The notes below the pieces were generated by a model. That model was given only the letters and a program-made list of their open reading frames with translations, was not told the DNA's origin and searched no databases. A program made the translations under genes and the position numbers. From Lachnospiraceae bacterium UBA7480 (GTDB lineage: Bacteria > Bacillota > Clostridia > Lachnospirales > Lachnospiraceae): a DNA stretch of 12,330 bases. Every line of letters begins with the position of its first letter. Position 1 is the first letter of the stretch. Where the stretch lies: contig DLOQ01000030.1 of NCBI GenBank assembly GCA_002479655.1, positions 12,926 to 25,255 on the forward strand, read 5' to 3'. Of the stretch, positions 7,414 to 12,330 are shown in pieces.

Positions 7414-7418
7414 CCTTT
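7414..7418 (-). promoter_or_regulatory. Ribosome binding site of the acetyltransferase gene
   Basis: Read on the minus strand, AAAGG lies seven bases before the ATG at 7406. Neither the ATG at 7421 nor the upstream start at 7502 has such a site, so it fixes the start at 7406. Confidence 0.7.
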
Positions 7419-7431
7419 CATTAATTTTTGA

Positions 7432-7507
7432 GAATAGAAGTATGCAGTGCTGAGCTCGATTTCGCTTTGCTCCCTCTCGCTCACGGGCTTTGTCCTATTC
7501 ACTGCAT
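7432..7507 (-). promoter_or_regulatory. Candidate structured 5' leader RNA of the acetyltransferase gene
   Basis: Between the minus-strand promoter and the acetyltransferase start, the transcript can form a perfect 8-bp stem, ATGCAGTG (7507-7500) with CACTGCAT (7449-7442). Nested in it is a 5-bp stem, TGAGC (7483-7479) with GCTCA (7455-7451), that closes a purine-rich loop containing GAGAGGGAGC. A second pairing, GAATAG (7500-7495) with CTATTC (7437-7432), crosses the outer stem. The two are therefore either a pseudoknot or mutually exclusive folds. The 3' end of this structure lies 13 bases from the ribosome binding site. This geometry fits a cis-acting regulatory leader, but I recognise no known riboswitch class. 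It could also be a dispersed repeat. Confidence 0.4.
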
Positions 7508-7523
7508 CATTGCTTTCGCGTAC

Positions 7524-7552
7524 ATTATATCATAATAATAAATATCTGAAAA
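7524..7552 (-). promoter_or_regulatory. Sigma-A promoter of the acetyltransferase gene
   Basis: On the minus strand, a consensus -10 TATAAT (7529-7524) is preceded by TGA, giving an extended TGnTATAAT. A TTTTCA -35 lies at 7552-7547 with a 17-base spacer. Transcription would begin near 7517, leaving a leader of about 110 bases before the acetyltransferase start. The -10 is the strongest in the window. Confidence 0.65.
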
Positions 7553-7578
7553 TAAAATCCCCCCTTTTTTTGAAATCA

Positions 7579-7608
7579 TGTACAAAATGTATAAAAGTAT
7601 GGTATACT
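7579..7608 (+). promoter_or_regulatory. Sigma-A promoter of the asparagine synthase-family gene
   Basis: The -10 TATACT (7603-7608) carries an extended TGG just upstream. A weaker -35, TGTACA (7579-7584), sits at an 18-base spacing. Transcription would begin near 7615, giving a leader of about 95 bases. It is divergent from the acetyltransferase promoter; the two -35 boxes are 26 bases apart. Confidence 0.55.
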
Positions 7609-7621
7609 ATTATAGTATGCC
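7601..7621. promoter_or_regulatory. Near-perfect 21-bp palindrome over the asnB -10 box (candidate operator)
   Basis: The arms GGTATACTAT and ATAGTATGCC flank a single central T at 7611. Nine of ten base pairs match, the exception being T7603 against G7619. The palindrome covers the -10 box and the expected transcription start, the classic place for a repressor site. It is AT-rich, so chance contributes, but the arm length is notable. The same bases in RNA would lie at the very 5' end of the transcript, so a DNA-binding role is more likely. Confidence 0.4.
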
Positions 7622-7709
7622 TAAGTTTGCGTTTTTGTAGAATATTAAATTTTAGAAAGTAAAATGATAGGCTGATGTAAAAATTTATGATTGAGGTGCA
7701 ATTGATCGC

Positions 7710-9599
7710 ATGTGTGGAATAGCCGGTTTTATAGCTGATTCGTGGGGATGGGATCAGAGGACGGAGCTGATCAATAAAATGAACAATTGCCTGATCCACC
7801 GCGGACCGGATGCGGAAGGCATCTGGCTGGATGAACAAAGCGGCGTGACATTGGGACACCGGAGGCTGTCAATTCAGGATCTGTCTCCGTGCGGCGCACA
7901 GCCGATGATGTCTCATTCCGGACGTTTTGTCATGGTATATAACGGAGAGATCTATAATGCTAAAGATCTGAAAGCCGGACTGGAACAGGCGTGGCATGAC
8001 GTAGCTTGGAGAGGGACATCCGATACGGAGATTCTGCTGGAGGCAATGGAACATCTGGGAATAGAGAAAGCGTTAAAAACGGCAAAGGGAATGTTTGCCA
8101 TTGCGTTATATGACCGGCAGAAGAAGACATTATCTCTGATGCGGGACCGTGTTGGTGAAAAACCGTTGTTTTATGGCAGTATCAATGGCTGCTTTGTATT
8201 TGCTTCAGAATTAACAGCGATCAGGCAGTTTCCCCAATTTACAGGGAAGATCAACCGGAATGCAGTGACCGGATATATCCGTTATGGTTATGTACCGGCG
8301 CCGGATACGATCTATGAGGGCATCCGTAAACTGATGCCGGGTACCGTGATGACCTTATCCTATCCATTTGCGGGAGAGGGATCGGAGACGATCCAAGCCT
8401 ACTGGTCTATGGAGGAGGCGGCCAAACGAGGGGAAGAAGCCCCTTTTTCCGGCAGCTTTGAAGAAGCGGTAGAGGAACTGGACCGGATATTGGGAGATGC
8501 TGTCAGGGGACAGATGATTTCCGATGTGCCGCTTGGCGCGTATCTGTCAGCAGGGATAGACAGCGCGACGATCGTAGCGCTGATGAGCCGGATTAGTAGC
8601 AAAAAGGTAAAGACATTTACCATCGGATTTGAAGAGAAAAAATATAATGAGGCAGACGCGGCAAAGGAGATCGCAAAGCATCTTGGGACGGATCATACGG
8701 AGGTTTATGTCGGGGAAAAAGAACTGAAGGAAGTGATTCCGAAGATCCCTTCCATGTATGGGGAACCCTTTGCGGATTCTTCGCAGATCCCGACTTATCT
8801 GGTCAGCAGGCTGGCAAAAGAAAAAGTTACGGTCGTTTTAAGCGGGGATGCCGGAGATGAACTGTTCTGCGGTTATCAGACGTATGTAAAGCTGTTGAGG
8901 GTATGGAAGAAAACCGGAAAGATACCCTGGGGGCTTAGAAATATTGCGGGGAAGTTGGGAAATGCTTTGGCTGGCGGCAATCAAAAGATGTATCGCGGTA
9001 CGATGTGTCTGCAGGCGGAAAATGCTGTGGTTATGAAGGAAGCGCTGGGGCATATGAACCGGACGATGGACAGGCTGGCGTGGCGTAGTATACCGCTGAG
9101 GGATAATGGAAGCCAATTATTAAAGAACGAATGTGCTTCTTTGATGCTGGATGACATGCTCCATTATCATCCGGATGACATTCTGGTGAAGGTTGACCGC
9201 GCGGGCATGGCGGTATCGCTGGAAAACAGGATTCCGATGCTGGATCGTGATGTCATAGAATATGCCTGGAGTCTTCCGATGGAATATAAATATGACGGAA
9301 CGACGACAAAGCGTGTGTTAAGAGAGGTATTATACCGTTATGTGCCGAAACATCTGCTGGATCGCCCTAAAAAGGGATTCTCCGTGCCGTTGGAACGTTG
9401 GTTAAGGGAAGGCGATACTGCAGAATGGGCGAAGGAACTTCTGCTTCACAGTAAGGCGGCGGAAGACGGGATCTTAGATCCTATCGAGGTAAATCGCTTA
9501 TGGAAGCAGTTTGAGACAAAGGGAGCAACCCCCCGGCTGGTCTGGACGGTTCTGATGTTAGAGCAGTGGTACCGCAGCTGCCTGACAGGTAATCTTTGA
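7710..9599 (+). CDS. asnB: Asparagine synthase (glutamine-hydrolysing) family amidotransferase
   Basis: A complete 629-aa AsnB-family protein. The N-terminal class II glutamine amidotransferase domain starts MCGIAGF, where Cys2 becomes the N-terminal nucleophile, so the start is certain. HRGPD (30-34), GHRRLSIQDLS (49-59) and YNGEIYN (77-83) complete the glutaminase site. The C-terminal ATP-pyrophosphatase domain has the PP-loop LSAGIDSA (279-286) and SGDAGDELFCGY (378-389). The PP-loop departs from the usual SGGxDS by one Gly-to-Ala change but keeps Ser280, Asp284 and Ser285. The enzyme uses glutamine and ATP to amidate a carboxylate. Aspartate is the textbook substrate, but family members in polysaccharide loci (for example WbpS-type) are thought to amidate sugar uronic acids. 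The neighbours, all glycan genes, favour that here, as an inference. It has its own promoter. GAGGTG sits an unusually long 11 bases upstream. Confidence 0.93.
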   Translation: MCGIAGFIADSWGWDQRTELINKMNNCLIHRGPDAEGIWLDEQSGVTLGHRRLSIQDLSPCGAQPMMSHSGRFVMVYNGEIYNAKDLKAGLEQAWHDVAWRGTSDTEILLEAMEHLGIEKALKTAKGMFAIALYDRQKKTLSLMRDRVGEKPLFYGSINGCFVFASELTAIRQFPQFTGKINRNAVTGYIRYGYVPAPDTIYEGIRKLMPGTVMTLSYPFAGEGSETIQAYWSMEEAAKRGEEAPFSGSFEEAVEELDRILGDAVRGQMISDVPLGAYLSAGIDSATIVALMSRISSKKVKTFTIGFEEKKYNEADAAKEIAKHLGTDHTEVYVGEKELKEVIPKIPSMYGEPFADSSQIPTYLVSRLAKEKVTVVLSGDAGDELFCGYQTYVKLLRVWKKTGKIPWGLRNIAGKLGNALAGGNQKMYRGTMCLQAENAVVMKEALGHMNRTMDRLAWRSIPLRDNGSQLLKNECASLMLDDMLHYHPDDILVKVDRAGMAVSLENRIPMLDRDVIEYAWSLPMEYKYDGTTTKRVLREVLYRYVPKHLLDRPKKGFSVPLERWLREGDTAEWAKELLLHSKAAEDGILDPIEVNRLWKQFETKGATPRLVWTVLMLEQWYRSCLTGNL

Positions 9600-9643
9600 T
9601 AAAAAGTCAGGTGATTGCGCAAGCGTGCCCGACGATGATATGT

Positions 9644-9650
9644 GAGGAAA
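9644..9650 (+). promoter_or_regulatory. Ribosome binding site deciding a TTG start
   Basis: GAGGAAA ends 6 bases before TTG 9657. It overlaps the first codons of the longer reading from GTG 9642, which argues against that longer reading. Confidence 0.65.
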
Positions 9651-9656
9651 GCTATT

Positions 9657-10814
9657 TTGAAGAAGATTTTGATGATCTCCGATACCATTATCCTGCCTTT
9701 GGAACGTGGCAATCGGAAAAGAGTATATAATCTGGTGAATATGATGCGCGCCCATGGATGCGAGGTGGATTTCCTTTTTCTGGCGACCTACCCGGAGGAA
9801 GATCCTGCGTTGACCGAAGAATTTATCGGAAAAGATCATTTTATTACGTTTGACAACAAGAAGCGGACGTTTCCCGTTTTCCTGAAACGTAAGGTACGTA
9901 AGGCGCTGGAGCTTCTTCATATACCTGGACTGTTTAAATATTTCAGCGTGGATGAAAAGATCAGCCCGGAAATAGGCAATTTTATGAAAAATCTGTTGAA
10001 AGAGCGTCATTATGACGTAGTCTGGGCAGAATATGTTTATACATCCAAGGCGCTCTGTTATGTGCCGGAAGATGTGACAAAGGTCATTGATACGGTAAAT
10101 GCATTTACCTTTAAGCGTCAGATGTATGAGGCCGTGGGGTATCGTAATTATGAATTTGCTGTTACAAAGAAAGAGGAGGCAAGGGGACTTGCTCGTGCGG
10201 ACTGGGTCGTGGCGATTCAGGAGGAAGAAGAAAAATTTTTCAGGAGTATCCTGCCGGAACAAGTCAAGGTCTGCACGATCGGGGAAAATATGCCGGTCAG
10301 CGAGCCCTATGTGGCGGATACGGATACTATCCTGTTTTTGGGCAGCTACTATGTGGTAAATCGGGAAGGCGTGAAGCATTTCCTTGATAAGATCCTGCCG
10401 ATCCTGAAACAAAGCGGCGTACCGTATCATGTAAAGCTGGCAGGCACGATCTGCAGGCATATCCCGGATAGCAGTGAATACGAGAAATTAGGGATCATTG
10501 ATGATATCGATCTGGCATACAAAGATGCGAGACTGGTCATTAATCCGGTGCATGTCGGCACAGGTCTGAATATCAAGACGATAGAGGCGGTCAGCAAAGC
10601 AAAGCCGCTGGTATCCCATTCCGTGGGAGTGCGCGGATTGTCTGCCGATCAGCCGTTTGCTTATGTTGCGGATGATGACGAGGCGTATGCCAAAGCGGTC
10701 CTGACGCTGCTTCAGGACGATGAAAAAGCGATGGAGCTTTCGATGAATGCCAATGCATTTATGAAGGAATATATCAGGAAAAATGATATGGCGCTGCAGG
10801 GCATATTGAAGTAA
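9657..10814 (+). CDS. GT4-like glycosyltransferase
   Basis: A 385-aa GT-B glycosyltransferase. It begins MKKILMISDTIILPLERGNRKR, with the ERGNRKRVYNL loop that faces the acceptor. Middle motifs include YDVVWAEYVYTSKAL and VIDTVNAFTFKRQ. The C-terminal donor domain has TILFLGSYYVVNREG near residues 223-237 and VINPVHVGTGLNIKTIEAVS near 293-312, followed by KPLVSHSVGVRGL. The first Glu of EX7E is replaced by the GTGLNIK pattern and the second is kept in TIEA, as in several bacterial GT4 sub-branches. The frame is open to a GTG at 9642, but that codon has no ribosome binding site. GAGGAAA ends shortly before the TTG at 9657, and the protein then starts with a normal KKILMIS strand, so I chose TTG. 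It lies 57 bases after the AsnB-like gene and is probably co-transcribed. The sugar is unknown. Confidence 0.9.
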   Translation: MKKILMISDTIILPLERGNRKRVYNLVNMMRAHGCEVDFLFLATYPEEDPALTEEFIGKDHFITFDNKKRTFPVFLKRKVRKALELLHIPGLFKYFSVDEKISPEIGNFMKNLLKERHYDVVWAEYVYTSKALCYVPEDVTKVIDTVNAFTFKRQMYEAVGYRNYEFAVTKKEEARGLARADWVVAIQEEEEKFFRSILPEQVKVCTIGENMPVSEPYVADTDTILFLGSYYVVNREGVKHFLDKILPILKQSGVPYHVKLAGTICRHIPDSSEYEKLGIIDDIDLAYKDARLVINPVHVGTGLNIKTIEAVSKAKPLVSHSVGVRGLSADQPFAYVADDDEAYAKAVLTLLQDDEKAMELSMNANAFMKEYIRKNDMALQGILK

Positions 10815-10885
10815 AGGATAAAAGGCTTGGAACAGAGGAATATTCGGAAATCAATATTAAACCGGAGGAATGATTTTACAGCAGA

Positions 10886-12330
10886 ATGAATGTTTATAAG
10901 AGACTGAAACAATTACTGAATCAAAAACAGAAGCGGAGCGTGGCGGTTCTTGTAGTTCTGATCTTTATCAGCGCTTTACTGGAAACGCTGGGGGTATCGT
11001 TTATCGTGCCGTTGGTTTCGGCTGTTGTCGATCCGGAGGCTATTCTGGAAAATAGATATGTGGTCATGGCCTGCGGCTGGCTGCATCTGACGATACATGA
11101 TTCATCTTCATTTGTGAAATTGCTGCTGGCTGTAACGATGTCAATCTTCTTGATTAAAAATGTGTATCTTTTATTTCTTTATTACATTCAGGCGCGTTTT
11201 GTAACGAAAACAGAGGCGGAATCGTCGATCCGTCTGCTGAACGAGTATTTAAACCGGCCGTATGAATATTATCTGAATGCAGACGTCAATGCATTATTTC
11301 AGACGATCAATAAAGACATTCCCCATGTATTTGAACTGCTGCAGGAGGTGATGAAGCTGTTGACGGAGATTGCGGTATCCGTCTGCCTGTGCATATTTTT
11401 GCTGGTGTTCGTGGATCTGGGAATGATGCTCAGTATTGCCGCCCTGCTTGGGGTAATGGTAGCAGTGATCATCTTTTTGCTAAAACCGATGCTGGGCAAT
11501 CTGGGACAGGGAAGGCTGAAGCAGCAGGTGCTTACGATGAAATGGATGCAGCAGGGGATCTTCGGTATCAAGGATGTGAAGGTCGCGGCAAAGGAAAATT
11601 ATTTTCTGAAAAATTTTGCGGATGCGTACCGAAAGCTGTCAGGCGTGACCAGAAGATATACGGTATTGAATAATGCTCCGCGTCTGATCATTGAGACAGT
11701 CTGTATTGTCGGACTGTTGGGATATATGCTGATCAGCTTTATCAATGGAGCAGATATGGCCAAGATGCTGCCGTTGCTTGGGGCATTTGCGGTTGCGGCA
11801 GTCAGGCTGATGCCCAGCATCAACAGGATCTCCACACATCTGTCTACCATCGCCTATTATGAACCGTCTTTGAATTTTGTCTGCGATCATCTAAATATTG
11901 CGTCGTTAAAGGCAGCAGAGCTGCAGGAATCTGAGGAAACGATGTCTTTTAATGATAAGATCTGTTTAAACGGTATTACCTATGCGTATCCGAATACGGA
12001 GCGAAAGATTTTTGATCATGCGGATATGGAGATCCCTGCCGGTTCTTCTGTGGGTGTGATCGGCAGCTCCGGTGCAGGCAAGACGACGATCATAGATGTG
12101 CTTCTTGGTCTTCTGGTGCCGGAAGAAGGTAAGATATTATGTGATGGGGTTGATATCCGGGAAAGATATGCTGCGTGGCTTCATAATATCGGTTATATTG
12201 CCCAAAATATTTATATGCTGGATAATACGATCCGTGCCAATGTGGCATTTGGCGTGGAGGAGGATGAGATCAGGGAAGACCGGATCTGGGAAGTCTTACA
12301 GGAGGCGCAGATGGCAGATTATATCCGTTC
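10886..12330 (+). CDS. ABC exporter, PglK-like glycan flippase (3' end outside window)
   Basis: The first 481 residues of a half-type ABC exporter with fused membrane and ATPase domains. Hydrophobic helices lie near residues 18-46, 79-102, 160-178, 181-200, 268-287 and 293-311. A cytoplasmic segment GIKDVKVAAKENYFLKNF (about 227-244) resembles the matching part of PglK-type lipid-linked oligosaccharide flippases. The ATPase domain begins near 358; Walker A is GSSGAGKT (393-400) and the Q-loop is AQNIYML (439-445). The signature motif, Walker B and H-loop lie beyond the window. Its likely role is ATP-driven flipping of the lipid-linked glycan built by its neighbours, by homology and context. 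ATG 10886 is the first possible start after an in-frame TGA at 10871. The nearest strong GGAGG (10864-10868) is 17 bases upstream, unusually far. It follows the GT4 gene by 71 bases. Confidence 0.88.
   Translation, partial: MNVYKRLKQLLNQKQKRSVAVLVVLIFISALLETLGVSFIVPLVSAVVDPEAILENRYVVMACGWLHLTIHDSSSFVKLLLAVTMSIFLIKNVYLLFLYYIQARFVTKTEAESSIRLLNEYLNRPYEYYLNADVNALFQTINKDIPHVFELLQEVMKLLTEIAVSVCLCIFLLVFVDLGMMLSIAALLGVMVAVIIFLLKPMLGNLGQGRLKQQVLTMKWMQQGIFGIKDVKVAAKENYFLKNFADAYRKLSGVTRRYTVLNNAPRLIIETVCIVGLLGYMLISFINGADMAKMLPLLGAFAVAAVRLMPSINRISTHLSTIAYYEPSLNFVCDHLNIASLKAAELQESEETMSFNDKICLNGITYAYPNTERKIFDHADMEIPAGSSVGVIGSSGAGKTTIIDVLLGLLVPEEGKILCDGVDIRERYAAWLHNIGYIAQNIYMLDNTIRANVAFGVEEDEIREDRIWEVLQEAQMADYIR

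Noticed and set aside
7407-7502. 32-codon N-terminal extension of the acetyltransferase
   Set aside because: No ribosome binding site at 7502; the bases form inverted repeats and the added residues do not fit the SAT-type N-terminus.
9581-9611. CCTGAC/GTCAGG inverted repeat at the end of asnB
   Set aside because: A six-base stem with a 19-base loop and no T run; likely chance, and the next gene seems co-transcribed.
9558-10460. 300-codon open frame on the minus strand
   Set aside because: It lies antisense to a well-supported GT4 gene, crosses the asnB end, and its translation is low-complexity and rich in His, Phe and Arg without any domain.
1-12330. Phage, transposon, CRISPR, tRNA or toxin-antitoxin content
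   Set aside because: No transposase, integrase, direct-repeat array, tRNA-like cloverleaf or paired small toxin/antitoxin genes were seen.

Overview
The window looks like part of a cell-surface or secreted glycan biosynthesis locus from a Gram-positive Clostridia-type bacterium, most likely a Lachnospiraceae-like gut Firmicute. That placement is an inference. It rests on the mid-range GC content judged by eye, GGAGG/AAAGG ribosome binding sites, frequent TTG/GTG starts, sigma-A promoters with extended -10 elements, and the gene complement. No mobile element, tRNA, rRNA or CRISPR array is visible.

Left block (1-5288, all plus strand): a 5'-truncated GT4 glycosyltransferase; a second, complete GT4 enzyme; a DUF5672-type putative glycosyltransferase; a GT2 glycosyltransferase; a 55-residue two-helix membrane protein at 3865-4032 that is easily missed; and a divergent GT-B glycosyltransferase. 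Gaps are short up to about 3864, which fits one operon. Centre (5327-7502): a 504-aa polytopic GT39/PMT-like GT-C membrane glycosyltransferase runs into a minus-strand hexapeptide acetyltransferase, and the two converge with a 29-base overlap of their 3' ends.

Region 7407-7709 is the regulatory hub. It holds two divergent sigma-A-like promoters. One drives the acetyltransferase through a leader of about 110 nt with strong inverted repeats. The other drives an asparagine-synthase family amidotransferase and carries a near-perfect 21-bp palindrome over its -10 box. A C6T7 tract lies between the two -35 boxes. Right block (7710-12330, plus strand): the AsnB-family amidotransferase, another GT4-like glycosyltransferase, and a PglK-like ABC exporter cut by the window end.

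Working model (inference): the soluble GT4, GT2, GT-B and DUF5672 enzymes assemble an oligosaccharide on a lipid carrier at the inner membrane face. The acetyltransferase and the AsnB-like enzyme add O-/N-acetyl and amide decorations. The ABC protein flips the lipid-linked glycan, and the GT-C protein adds a sugar from a polyprenyl-phosphate donor on the outer face. No Wzy polymerase, Wzx flippase, priming phosphoglycosyltransferase or ligase is seen here, so these would have to lie outside the window or be absent.
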